This document shows positions 31,592 through 41,700 of a stretch of DNA of 64,000 nt, in pieces. How positions within the stretch are numbered: position 1 is the first letter of the stretch; each line of letters begins with the position of its first letter. The DNA comes from Stenotrophomonas sp046736075 (GTDB taxonomy: Bacteria > Pseudomonadota > Gammaproteobacteria > Xanthomonadales > Xanthomonadaceae), in the NCBI RefSeq assembly GCF_046736075.1, contig NZ_CP177163.1, positions 62,001-126,000 on the forward strand. The letters run 5' to 3'. The position numbers and the translations under genes are program-made. A model generated the notes under the pieces. That model was not told where the DNA came from, did not search any database, and saw nothing but the letters and a program-made list of their open reading frames with translations.

Positions 31592-34027
31592 ATGTTCAAG
31601 AACAGCCTCTACGTTGTTGTCTTCCTCCTCGGTCTGATGGCGGTCTGCTGGATCGGCGCCGGTTATGTCGGCTCCAATCCGGTCGGCGCGGCGGTCGCCC
31701 TGTTGATCGGCGCGTGTTATCTCGCCGGCGGTGTGGAGTTGTATCGCTACCGGCAAGGCACGCGGGCGCTGGCGTCCGCCGTAGGTGACGTGTCATCCGC
31801 CAGCGACGGCCTTGCCGGCTGGCTGCAGCGCGTGCCGCCGGCGCTGCGCCATGCGGTCCGGCTGCGGGTGGAAGGCGAGCGCGTCGCGCTGCCTGCCCCC
31901 ACACTCACCCCGTACCTGGTGGGTCTGCTGGTGCTGCTCGGCATGCTCGGCACGCTGCTGGGCATGATGGCGACCCTGCGCGGTACCGGCCTGGCGCTGG
32001 CCCATGCCACCGACCTGCAGGCGATCCGCGGGTCGCTGGGGGCACCGGTGGAAGGCCTGGCCGTTGCGTTCGGTACGTCCATTGCCGGTGTGGCGACGTC
32101 GGCCATGCTCGGCCTGCTCTCGGCCCTCTGCCGCCGCGAGCGGCTGCTGGCCGTGCAGGACCTGGATGGCCAGATCGCGACCACGCTGCATGTGCATTCG
32201 CAGGCGCACCAGCGCAGCAAGACCCTGCGCCTGCTGCAGGAGCAGGCGGGCGTACTGCCCACGCTGGTCGAGCGCCTGCAGGCAATGACGCACGCCATCG
32301 AGCAGAGCAGTACGGCGGCCAGCCAGCGGCTGCTCGCCAGCCAGGACGCCTTCCATGCCCGCATGGACGCTGACCATGCCCGCTTCGCCGAGGCGGTACA
32401 GGCAACGCTGCAGTCCGGCGTCACCGACAGCGCCCGCGCCATCGGCGGGGTGTTGCAGCCGCTGCTGGAAGGGACGCTCACCGGCATCGTGCGCGAGAAC
32501 ACCACGCTGCAGGGTGTGGTGGGCGACGCGGTGCAACGGCAGCTGGACAGCCTCAGCGCTGGTTTCGAGGCCAGCCGCACCGCTGCAGCGGACCAGTGGA
32601 CCCATGCGCTGGGCGCGCAGCGCGAGGCCCAGGTGGCGCTGGCCGACGACCTGCGCAGTGCACTCGGCGGCTTCGCCGAGCACCACGATGCGCGGATCGG
32701 CACGCTGGTGGAGTCGGTGTCCGCCCGCCTGCAGGACACGGTGCAGCAGTGGGAACGCGGCGTGACCGCGCAGCAGCAGGCGCAGCAGGCGCTTGCCAGC
32801 GCACAGCAGGACGCCGACGCGGCCCTGGCCAGCGCCCTGCGTGCCGACCTCGCCGCGGCAGCCGCGCGCGATGACGCCCGCACGGTGGCGCTGCTCGATG
32901 CGGTGTCGGCGCGCCTGCAGGCCTCGGCAGACACGTGGCAGGCCGGGCTGGACGCGCAGTCGCAGAGCCAGACCGCCCTGACCACCCAGCTTGGCACCGC
33001 GCTGGCCCAGTTCGGCGAACGCCACGATCAACGCGCAGCCGGCCTGATCGACACGCTCGCGCAGCGTTTGGATGCGGGTGCTGCCAGCACGGCCGCTGCC
33101 TGGCAGGCGGCGCTGGCACGCCAGGACGGGGTCAACGCGGCACTGGTGGAACGCAACCAGCAGGCGCTGGCCGCCGCTGCGGACGCACTGGAGGCGCGCA
33201 GCGTGTCGCTGATCGACGCGATGCAGCAGTCGCACACCGGCCTGCAGGCGGCACTGGAGTCGCGCGACGCGCAGCGCCTGTCCACCTGGGCGGCGGCTTT
33301 CGAGACGCTGTCGGCCACGCTGGGCGAGCGCTGGGAGCGCACGGGCGATCACGTCGCGCAGCGCCAGCAGGCGATCTGCGACACCCTGGCTGCCACCGCC
33401 GCAACCATCACCGCGCAGGCGCAGGCACACGCCAGCGACACCATCAGCGAGATTTCGCGCCTGGTCCAGGCCGCGTCGGAAGCCCCGAAGGCCGCAGCGG
33501 AGGTCGTGGCGGAACTGCGTCAGAAGCTTTCCGACAGCATGGTCCGCGACACCGCCATGCTCGAAGAGCGCGGTCACCTGCTGGCCACGCTGGAAACGCT
33601 GCTGGACGCGGTCAACCATGCGTCCACCGAACAACGTGGCGCGGTCGATGCTCTGGTCAGCACTTCCGCCGAGCTGATGGAACGCGTGGGCAGTCGTTTC
33701 ACCGACCACATCGCTGCCGAGACCGGCAAGCTCGACGCGGTGGCTGCGCAGGTCACGGGCAGTGCCGTGGACGTGGCCAGCCTGGCCGACGCGTTCGGTG
33801 CGGCGATGCACACCTTCGGCAGTTCCAGCCAGGGTCTGGGCGAACGCCTGGAGCAGATCGCCGGCGCGCTGGAGACCACGCTGTCGCGCAGCGACGACCA
33901 GTTGGCCTACTACGTGGCGCAGGCGCGTGAAGTGATCGATCTCAGCGTGCTCTCGCAGAAGCAGATCATCGAGGAGCTGCAGGCCCTCGCCGGCCGTGGT
34001 GCCGCTGCGGAAGCGGAATCCGCATGA
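31592..34027 (+). CDS. DUF802 protein: ZorA/MotA-like membrane domain with a long coiled-coil tail
   Basis: An 811-residue protein. Two hydrophobic helices lie near residues 5-26 and 31-50. Two more (about 107-130 and 150-178) carry LLGMLGTLLGMMATLRGTGL and GLAVAFGTSIAGVATSAML, the pattern of MotA, ExbB and ZorA stator subunits. From about 190 to 811 the protein is Ala/Gln/Asp-rich coiled coil with imperfect repeats around LID-x4-RL and WQAAL. A long intracellular tail of this kind is the hallmark of ZorA. It starts 10 bp after the previous stop and overlaps the MotB-like gene (ATGA). Confidence 0.8.
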   Translation: MFKNSLYVVVFLLGLMAVCWIGAGYVGSNPVGAAVALLIGACYLAGGVELYRYRQGTRALASAVGDVSSASDGLAGWLQRVPPALRHAVRLRVEGERVALPAPTLTPYLVGLLVLLGMLGTLLGMMATLRGTGLALAHATDLQAIRGSLGAPVEGLAVAFGTSIAGVATSAMLGLLSALCRRERLLAVQDLDGQIATTLHVHSQAHQRSKTLRLLQEQAGVLPTLVERLQAMTHAIEQSSTAASQRLLASQDAFHARMDADHARFAEAVQATLQSGVTDSARAIGGVLQPLLEGTLTGIVRENTTLQGVVGDAVQRQLDSLSAGFEASRTAAADQWTHALGAQREAQVALADDLRSALGGFAEHHDARIGTLVESVSARLQDTVQQWERGVTAQQQAQQALASAQQDADAALASALRADLAAAAARDDARTVALLDAVSARLQASADTWQAGLDAQSQSQTALTTQLGTALAQFGERHDQRAAGLIDTLAQRLDAGAASTAAAWQAALARQDGVNAALVERNQQALAAAADALEARSVSLIDAMQQSHTGLQAALESRDAQRLSTWAAAFETLSATLGERWERTGDHVAQRQQAICDTLAATAATITAQAQAHASDTISEISRLVQAASEAPKAAAEVVAELRQKLSDSMVRDTAMLEERGHLLATLETLLDAVNHASTEQRGAVDALVSTSAELMERVGSRFTDHIAAETGKLDAVAAQVTGSAVDVASLADAFGAAMHTFGSSSQGLGERLEQIAGALETTLSRSDDQLAYYVAQAREVIDLSVLSQKQIIEELQALAGRGAAAEAESA

Positions 34028-34665
34028 GCGGGGAGATCGAGTCCGACGGCGAGTCCGGCGCGCCGATCTGGGCCGCCTTCGGCGACCTGATGTCGGTGCT
34101 GCTCGGTGCGTTCGTGCTGATCCTGGTCGGCGTGGTGGTGCTGCAGGTGGAAACATCCGACCGGCTGGACCAGGAAGTCAAACAGCGCCAGGCCGAGGCC
34201 CAGCGTCGCCAGACCCTGGAGCAGGCACTGGCCGTGCCGCTGGCGGCCGGCCGCGTCACGCTCGTGGATGGCCGCATCGGCATCCGCGGCAGCGTGTTGT
34301 TCGCGCTGAACTCTGACCAGCTGCAGCCGGAAGGCCGCGAACTGCTGCAGAGCCTGGCTGGCCCGCTGGCCGGCTACCTCGCCTCGCGCGAGGAGATTCT
34401 GATGGTCAGCGGCTTCACCGACGACCGCCAAGTACGCGAAGGCAACCGCCAGTTCGCCGACAACTGGGCGCTGTCGGCCGAACGTGCGTTGACCGTGACC
34501 CGCGCGTTGATTGCCGAGGGCGTGCCGGCCAATGCGGTGTTCGCGGCGGCCTTCGGTGCCGAGCAGCCGGTCGGCTCCAATGCCGACGAAGAAGGCCGCG
34601 CACGCAATCGCCGGGTGGAGATCGCCCCGATGCCCCGCCCCTCGGCACCGCGCGATGCGCACTGA
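34024..34665 (+). CDS. MotB/ZorB-like protein with OmpA-type peptidoglycan-binding domain
   Basis: A 213-residue protein with one membrane helix (about 18-40), WAAFGDLMSVLLGAFVLILV. Asp21 is placed where MotB and ZorB have their proton-binding aspartate. A short coiled linker follows, then an OmpA-like domain (about 90-205) with SGFTDDRQVREGNRQFADNW, LSAERALTVTRALI and EEGRARNRRVEI, including the Asp and Arg that hold diaminopimelate. With the DUF802 protein it should form an ion-driven inner-membrane motor anchored to the cell wall. Its end overlaps the DUF2894 gene by 11 bp. Confidence 0.85.
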   Translation: MSGEIESDGESGAPIWAAFGDLMSVLLGAFVLILVGVVVLQVETSDRLDQEVKQRQAEAQRRQTLEQALAVPLAAGRVTLVDGRIGIRGSVLFALNSDQLQPEGRELLQSLAGPLAGYLASREEILMVSGFTDDRQVREGNRQFADNWALSAERALTVTRALIAEGVPANAVFAAAFGAEQPVGSNADEEGRARNRRVEIAPMPRPSAPRDAH

Positions 34666-35302
34666 GCGGATCGAGCCACGTGCACAGCTGGCCGCGTGGC
34701 TGGCGCAGCCCGCACCCGGCCACACGCTGTGGCGGCTGCACGCGATGCAGTCGCTGGCAGAACGTGCGCAGGACCATGACGGTACGGCACGCACGCAGCT
34801 GGAACAGACGCTGGCAGCCCACGTTGCCGCCTATGCAGCCGCGCTGCCCTCAGCGTCGCCAACCGCCCCTGCCGCCGGCGCGCGGCCGGGTCACGCCGCC
34901 CTGCACGACCTGCGCGTCTCGCTGCGGGCGCAGGCCGAGCGCGCACCGGACGACAGCAGCGGGGCCCGCGATCCCTCTTCGCCGACGGCCGCGTTCCCGG
35001 CGATGCCGGCCGTGGCCGAGTTCCAGGCAGTGTGGAGTGCCGTGCGCACGCGCAGCCAGGTCCGGCAGTCGCTGGCGCAGGGGCCGGGCGACGGCGGCCC
35101 GCTGAACTCGGCCGTGCTCGTGCACCGCGCCATGACCCGCATGGGCGAGCTGGCCCCCGGCTATCTGCGCCACTTCATGGCCTACGTCGATGCGCTGGCC
35201 TGGATGGAACACCTGCAGCAGGGCGGCCTGCTGGGCAGCAGGGATGCGCCCAAGCCCTCCCCCGGCAAGCCGCGCAAACCTCGTACGCGCAAGCCGGGGT
35301 GA
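34655..35302 (+). CDS. DUF2894 family protein
   Basis: A 215-residue soluble protein. The first part is helical (RAQLAAWLAQPAPGHTLWRL). The C-terminal half holds FQAVWSAVRTRSQVRQSL and NSAVLVHRAMTRMGELAPGY, which I associate with DUF2894. The tail is Lys/Arg/Pro-rich (SPGKPRKPRTRKPG). The 11-bp overlap with the MotB-like gene means translational coupling. It probably joins the cytoplasmic side of the motor complex. Confidence 0.72.
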   Translation: MRTERIEPRAQLAAWLAQPAPGHTLWRLHAMQSLAERAQDHDGTARTQLEQTLAAHVAAYAAALPSASPTAPAAGARPGHAALHDLRVSLRAQAERAPDDSSGARDPSSPTAAFPAMPAVAEFQAVWSAVRTRSQVRQSLAQGPGDGGPLNSAVLVHRAMTRMGELAPGYLRHFMAYVDALAWMEHLQQGGLLGSRDAPKPSPGKPRKPRTRKPG

Positions 35303-35435
35303 TCGTGCACTGGACCCAACCGTAGCAGACCCGGGCAGTGAATCATGGGCGATAATCAGTAGCCACTCGCTACCTCTCACGCTGGAGGGTCCACAGGATG
35401 ATCTTCTTCTCCCGTCACGCTTGCGACGTCACTCA

Positions 35436-36254
35436 ATGCTGCAGGGGTGTTTCTTGAACCGCGCGAACTTCAGTCGCGCCACGCGTCTTGAGCTACGGGA
35501 CCGCACGGGTGGGCACTGTGCACGGCCCGAATGCCGGCGTCCGACCTTGCTCCCACGACCGCTCGGTGGCGTGATGGATATTGGCCACGCGGCGCATGCC
35601 GTAGCTGCGGCCAGCGGTGGACCGCGATCTGATCCTCAACTGACGCGCGATCAGGTCAGCGCCTATGACAACGGCGTGTGGCTTTGCCCGACCTGTGCGA
35701 CGCTCGTCGACAAACTGCCTGATGACTACCCCGTGCGCCTGCTGCTCCAGTGGCAACGAGACGCGGAGGCCCGTTGTCAGTTCGAAGCACAGTACGGTGA
35801 ACAATTCGACGTGCGCGTCGATCCCGGCACAGTGACGCGCAAGACGCGTGCATTCCTGCAGCGCGTCATGGAGCTGCGCTTGCCCGGAGGACCAGTGCCC
35901 TATCCTGCCTTCCTGGATGCATCACTCATCCACCGCATTGAGAGGCTGATCCGTGATTGTCATGCAATGACATTCGACCACTCTCTGCATGCGCAGCTGG
36001 AGGTCGCCCATGCCATACAGGTTGAACTTCTGGGGTGGCTCTCGGAGCTGCTGAAACTACTGCGCGATCCGAATCTGTTCTGGCAGACCAACGATGGCAA
36101 CCTTCACCGCCGTGGCTGGTACAGCCAACAACGAACCCCGTGGGGCGGAGATGTGACGACGGACCGCCTGAACGTCTGCGTTCTCCGCGTCCACGAGCTT
36201 GCTCAAGACCTCGAGGGTTTCGCCTCGGGAGGGCGCATGCGCGGCGTGTGGTGA
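35436..36254 (+). CDS. HNH-like endonuclease-fold protein
   Basis: About 272 residues, with an uncertain start (a TTG at 35454 would give LNRANFSRATRLELR, a common opening for this family). The zinc/HNH core is RTGGHCARPECRRPTL, DIGHAAHAVAAASGGPRSDP, and NGVWLCPTCATLVDK. This is a frequent arrangement in defence-linked HNH proteins. The rest is helical with no named domain. Its base composition is lower in GC than the operon before it, suggesting recent acquisition. It lies 133 bp downstream of the ZorAB-like operon in the same direction. Confidence 0.7.
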   Translation: MLQGCFLNRANFSRATRLELRDRTGGHCARPECRRPTLLPRPLGGVMDIGHAAHAVAAASGGPRSDPQLTRDQVSAYDNGVWLCPTCATLVDKLPDDYPVRLLLQWQRDAEARCQFEAQYGEQFDVRVDPGTVTRKTRAFLQRVMELRLPGGPVPYPAFLDASLIHRIERLIRDCHAMTFDHSLHAQLEVAHAIQVELLGWLSELLKLLRDPNLFWQTNDGNLHRRGWYSQQRTPWGGDVTTDRLNVCVLRVHELAQDLEGFASGGRMRGVW

Positions 36255-36392
36255 ACCCCAGGATCGACCGCATATCACGGCGACTTTGATCATCATGCGC
36301 AATGGGCATGACGCGGATGCGCGGGAGCGCGGCCGGGGTTCCTAGAATGCGGAACGCCCCCGGGCGCCCTTTCCCTGCCGTGGACATCCTCG

Positions 36393-37952
36393 ATGCGTCC
36401 TGCTTTGTTGCTCGGTCTGATCGGCCTGGCGAGCCTGCTGCCTGCCTGCACCCCGTCCGTTCCTCCCGCCGCGCCTGCGTCGGCCGCGACTGCCCCGGCG
36501 GCGACCGCCATCGACTGGCGCCACGGCGACGTGGACGATGCCTTTGCCGAAGCGCGCGAGAGCGGCAAGCCGGTGCTGCTGTACTGGGGCGCGGTGTGGT
36601 GCCCGCCGTGCAACCGGCTCAAGGCCACGCTGTTCAAGGATCGCGACTTCATCGCGCTTACCACCCAGTTCATCCCGGTCTACCTGGACGGCGATGAGGC
36701 CGGTGCGCAGGCCTGGGGTGAGCAGTTCGGCGTGCGCGGCTACCCGACGCTGATCGTGCTCGATCCACAACGTCGCGAGATCACCCGGCTTGCCGGTGGC
36801 AACGACAGCGCCGAGCTGACCCGCGCCCTGCGCCTGGCCTCCACCCGTCGCACGGCGGTGGCCGAGGTGCTGCAGACGGCACTGACCACGCCGGATCGGC
36901 TGCAGCCCGACGACTGGCGGGTGCTGGGCGACTATGGCTGGGAAGTGGATGCCAACCGCCTGGCCGGCGAGCGTGCGCCGGCCACAGTCCTCGCCCAGCT
37001 CGCGGCAGCGGCGCCCGAGCCGGTCCTGCAGCGCCGCTTCACCCTCCTCGCCCTTGCCACGGGCACGCCCGGAAAGGATGCCGCCCCAGCCAGCGCCGTC
37101 GAGCGCACACGCATCTCCTCGCTGCTGGACGCGGTGCTGGCCGCACCGTCGGAGGTGCGCGCCAACCGCGACCTGCTCGGCTACCAGGGCCCGGCGTTGA
37201 TCCAGCGCGCCAGCGCCACCCCGGACGAGGCGGTCCGTGCCGGCGCGCGACTGCTCGCTGCGCTGGACGCCGCCGATGCGGCCCAGGGCGATCCGGCCGA
37301 CGCGCGCCTGTCGGCCGCGATCACCGAACTGGCGTTGTACCGCCAGCAGCATCCGGACACGCCGGTCCCCGACGCCCTGCAGCAGAAGGCGCGGCAGCGC
37401 GTGGCCGCGGCGGACAAAGCGGCCACCACCGAGCACGAACGCCAGGCCACCATCAGCACCGCGGCCTACCTGCTGCGCCAGGCGGGCGATGACGCAGGGG
37501 CGGAAAAGGTGCTGCTCGCCGAACTCGACCGCAGCGGCAGCGCCTACTACTACATGCCCGAACTGGCCGAGCTGGCCGAAGCGCGCGGTGATCGCCAGGC
37601 GGCACTGGGCTGGCTGCGCAAGGCCTATGACGCCGCGCAGGGTCCGGCCACCCGGGTGCAGTGGGGCGTGCTGTATGTCGAGGGCCTGTTGCGGCTGACG
37701 CCGGCAGACACAGCCACCATCGAACAGGCGACCGCCGCAGTGATCGCCGACCTGGACACCCAGCCGGCCGGGTATCACCAGCGCACCCGCCAGCGTTTCG
37801 AACGCCTCGGCGCGTCGTTGCAGGCGTGGAGCAAGGCGCATCAGGGCGGCGCCACGCTGCAGCGGCTGCAGGCGCGGATGCAGGGCGCCTGTGCGCAGGC
37901 AGCGCCCTCGGGCGAGTCCAGCAGCGCCTGCGAGCGCTGGCTGCAGGGGTGA
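36393..37952 (+). CDS. thioredoxin-domain lipoprotein
   Basis: A 519-residue protein with a lipoprotein signal ending LASLLPAC (lipobox Cys19). A thioredoxin domain follows, with YWGAVWCPPCNRLK (Cys70 and Cys73) and a GVRGYPTLIV cis-Pro loop. From about 170 on it is helical and repeat-like (TPR-like AELAEARGDRQAALGWLRKA). It is probably anchored in the periplasm as a disulfide reductase or isomerase. It ends 4 bp from the convergent entA stop. Confidence 0.85.
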   Translation: MRPALLLGLIGLASLLPACTPSVPPAAPASAATAPAATAIDWRHGDVDDAFAEARESGKPVLLYWGAVWCPPCNRLKATLFKDRDFIALTTQFIPVYLDGDEAGAQAWGEQFGVRGYPTLIVLDPQRREITRLAGGNDSAELTRALRLASTRRTAVAEVLQTALTTPDRLQPDDWRVLGDYGWEVDANRLAGERAPATVLAQLAAAAPEPVLQRRFTLLALATGTPGKDAAPASAVERTRISSLLDAVLAAPSEVRANRDLLGYQGPALIQRASATPDEAVRAGARLLAALDAADAAQGDPADARLSAAITELALYRQQHPDTPVPDALQQKARQRVAAADKAATTEHERQATISTAAYLLRQAGDDAGAEKVLLAELDRSGSAYYYMPELAELAEARGDRQAALGWLRKAYDAAQGPATRVQWGVLYVEGLLRLTPADTATIEQATAAVIADLDTQPAGYHQRTRQRFERLGASLQAWSKAHQGGATLQRLQARMQGACAQAAPSGESSSACERWLQG

Positions 37953-37956
37953 GCGC

Positions 37957-38721
37957 TTACCCGCGCAGGGTCGCCCCGCCGTCGACGTACAGGTCGCTCA
38001 TCGCGATGTGGCCGGCCTGGTCGGAGAGCAGGAACATCACCGCCTGGGCGATGTCGTCCGGCGTGGCCAGCTTGCGCAGCGGAATGCCGGCCTTGTACGC
38101 ACCGGGATTGCCGTCGATCACCGCCTGCGCGCCGCTGTCGTCGGCCCACATGCCGGTCTGCATCGGCGTGAGCGTGGAGCCCGGCGCAACGATGTTGCAG
38201 CGGATGCCGAGCGGCGCCAGTTCCAGGCCCAGGCAGCGGGTGAACATGGTGGCGGCGGCCTTCGACGCTGCGTAGGCGGCCATGCCGTGGCGCGGCACGC
38301 CTGCCGCGTTCGAACTGACTGTCACGATGGCGCCGCGTCCGCGCGGCCCCATCACCCGTGCCAACGCACGACCGAGGTGAAACACGCCGTCGGTATTGAC
38401 CGCGAACACACGCCGCCACTGCGCGTCATCGGTATCGGCGACGGTCCCCACCTGCAGCACGCCGGCGACGTTGACGCCGAAGCCGATCGGCCCGAGGGTG
38501 GTTTCGGCCCACGCCACCAGCGCCTCGACGGCGTCGGCGTCGGCGACATCCAGCACCCGCGCATGCAGGCGGTCGCCCGCTGCGGGCAGCAGGGCCGCAT
38601 CGCGGTCGGTGGCGACCACGGTGCAGCCGCTGTCGTGCAGCAGCTTCACCAGTGCCGCGCCGATGCCGCCTGCGGCGCCGGTAACCACGGCGATGGTGCC
38701 GTCAAATCCTGTCAGGTGCAT
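37957..38721 (-). CDS. entA: 2,3-dihydro-2,3-dihydroxybenzoate dehydrogenase
   Basis: A 254-residue short-chain dehydrogenase. It has TGAAGGIG for NAD (14-21), NVAG, the catalytic Ser in VTVSSNAAG and Tyr-x3-Lys in YAASKAA. It makes 2,3-dihydroxybenzoate, the last step before activation by EntE. The ATG overlaps the end of entF by 10 bp, so it is the last gene of the siderophore operon. The identification rests on context plus SDR motifs, and length matches EntA (about 250). Confidence 0.9.
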   Translation of the reverse strand: MHLTGFDGTIAVVTGAAGGIGAALVKLLHDSGCTVVATDRDAALLPAAGDRLHARVLDVADADAVEALVAWAETTLGPIGFGVNVAGVLQVGTVADTDDAQWRRVFAVNTDGVFHLGRALARVMGPRGRGAIVTVSSNAAGVPRHGMAAYAASKAAATMFTRCLGLELAPLGIRCNIVAPGSTLTPMQTGMWADDSGAQAVIDGNPGAYKAGIPLRKLATPDDIAQAVMFLLSDQAGHIAMSDLYVDGGATLRG

Positions 38722-41700
38722 TCGGGTGTGTCCTGTGGGGTGTCCCCCTGCTGCAGGCGGGCCGACAGCGCCGGCGACAACTGCGCCACCGCATCGCGGC
38801 CGGTTAGTTCGGCATGCAGAAAGGGCAGTTCGAGGGTCTCGACGATGGCGGCGTGTGGTGTCCACAGGCCGGACTGCAGGTGCGGGCGATGCGCGTGGTC
38901 CAGCCCTGCGCGGACGTGCAGCAGCGTACCGTCGTAGCGGGCGTGATGATGGGCGCGGATCAGCTGGTTGGTGCCGGTCACGGCGCGCACCACCCCGTCG
39001 AGCACCGTGCCGGGCAGGTTGCCGAGCGCGCTGTCGCCACGGCGCAGGAACGCCAGAATGCGCGCGCGGCTGTCCAGCTCGGGATGCGCGTCCGGGTCAT
39101 GGCCGGCGATGGCCAGCAGCGCACGCAGCGCTGCCACCGGATCGGGCTCGGGCTCCGCGCGCCAGCATTCGCTGGGGTAGGCGTCGAGCAGCGCCAGCAC
39201 CCCGACCGCCCTGCCCTGCGCCTGCAGTGCAACCGCCATCGCCTGGGCAAGAATGCCGCCCACCGACCAGCCCAGCAGATGCACAGGGCCCTCGGGAGCC
39301 TGCGCCTGGACCTGCGCCACGTACGACGCGGCCAACGCCTCGATGCTGGCCGGCAGCGGCTGCGCCGGATCCAGTGCGGGCGACTGCAGGCCGAACACAT
39401 CCCGCGCCGGGTCCAGCGAGCGCGCCAGCGCACGGTAGTTCCAGGCGATGCCGCCGGCAGGATGAACCACAAACAGCGGTGCGCGGCCAGCCGTGCCGGT
39501 GGCCAACCGGATCATCGGTGCCAGGCCGTGGTCGGCGGCCTGTGGCGGCGCGTCGATCCGTGCCGCCAGCCCGGCCACGGTCGGCGTGGCGAACACCGCG
39601 CCAAGACCCAGCTCGCAACGCCAGCGCGCCTGGATGGCCAGCAGCAGGTGCACCGCACTGAGCGAATCCCCGCCAAGGGCGAAGAAATCGGCATCGATGC
39701 CGATCGGCTCGTCGCGCCGCAGTACCTGCGCGAACAGCGCCACCAGTGCGTGCTCGGTCGGGGTGCGCGGTGGCAGCCCGCGACTGTCCGGGCCGGCCGG
39801 CGCCGGCAGTGCCGCACGGTCGAGCTTGCCATTGGCCGTCACCGGCCACTGCGCCATCTGCACGATCGCCGCAGGCAGCATGTAGTCCGGCAGCAGGCTC
39901 GCCACGTGCGTACGCAACGCGGTGGCGTCCAGGTCCACCCCGCCCACGTAGGCCACCAGGCGCCGCTCGCCCGGCCGGTCTTCGCGCAGCAGGACGTCGG
40001 CGCGTTCGACGCCCGGTGCGCTGCACAGCGCGGCCTGGATTTCACCCAGTTCGATGCGCAGCCCGCGCAGCTTGATCTGGTTGTCGGTGCGGCCCAGGTA
40101 CTCGACCGCGCCGTCCTCGCGCCAGCGCGCCAGGTCGCCCGTGCGGTAGATGCGCTCGCCGGGCAGGAAGGGGTCGGCCAGGAAGCGCTCGGCCGTGAGA
40201 TCGTCGCGGCCAAGATAGCCGCGCGCGAGCTGCACGCCGCCCAGATACAGCTCGCCGGCCACGCCTGCAGGCAGCGGCCGCAGGCGCGCATCAAGCACGT
40301 ACAGGCGGGTGTTCCATACCGGGAAACCGATCGGCACCGGGCGTGCGGTATCGGTCGGCGCGGCGGGCCACCAACTCACATCCACCGCTGCTTCGGTGGG
40401 GCCGTACAGATTGTGCAGCTCCGCATCGAGCGTCGCGTGGAAACGGTCGCGCAGCTCGGCGTCGAGCGCCTCGCCACTGGTGAACACCCGGCGCAGGGCC
40501 ACGCCCTGTACCGCCGGGGTGGCCAGCCAGGCTGCAAGCATCGACGGCACGAAATGCAGCGTGGTGATCGCGTGGGTCCGCACAAGGTCGGCCAGCCGCA
40601 CCGGATCGCGGTGCGCGTCGGGCGGCGCCACCACCAGCGTCGCACCGCACAGCACGGGCAGGAAGAATTCCCAGACCGACACGTCGAAGGTGGCCGGGGT
40701 CTTCTGCAGGATGCGGTCGTCCGCGCCGAAGCCGTAGTGCTCGCGCATCCACAGCAGGCGATTGACGATGGCACGGTGCTCGATCACCACGCCCTTGGGC
40801 TCGCCGGTGGAGCCGGAGGTATAGATCACGTAGGCCGCATCTGCCGGTCCGGCCAGCGGCGCCAGGGCGGCGCCTGGCTCCCGCGCCCATTGCGCGGGCG
40901 CAACCACTGCCGCGCCGTCGAGGCGACCGGCTGCCTCAGGCGCGGCCAGCACGCAGATCGGCGCGGCCGAGCGCAGGATGCGCGCGAGACGCTCCGGCGG
41001 GTGGTCCAGGTCCAGTGGCAGGTACGCGGCGCCCGCCCGCACTACCGCCACCAGCGCCACCACCAGATCCACCGACCGTGGCAAGGCGATCGCCACGTAG
41101 GTACCGGGGCCGGCACCGAGGGCGCGCAACTGCAGCGCCAGTGCCCGGCTGCGCTGCTCCAGCGCGGCATGGCTGAGCGAGGTGGCACCGAACACGACGG
41201 CTGGCGCCGCGGGCTGCATCGCCATGCCTGCCTCAAGCAGCGCGGCCAGGGTGGTGTCGGGCAGCGGATGCGCGGTGGCATTGGTGTCAACCACGGCCCA
41301 ATGCGCTTCCTCCGGCGTGGTCAGCGCAATGTCGTCCAGCGCGCCGCCTACCGCCAGGACGTCCAGCGCGCTCGACACGAAATGCAGCAGGCGGGTGGCA
41401 TGGGCCTCCCCCTGCCCCCGGCTGTACAGCGCCGGATTGGCCTCGATTTCCAGCGTCAGCAGGGAACTGCCGTCGCCGCGGAAACCCAGGGTCAGGTCAT
41501 CCACGGGCCCGGTGCCCAGCACCTGCAGCCGGGTCTGGAGCCCGGCCAGCGGCAGCGGCCGGTAGAACGGCTGCAGGTTCACCAGCGGGCCGTACAGACG
41601 ATGCTGCGCACCGACCCGCCCGAGGTCGCGGCGCAGCTGTTCACCGCGATAGCGGCCGTGTCGCCGTGCGCGGGTGAGATCGCGCGCGATGCCGGTGATG

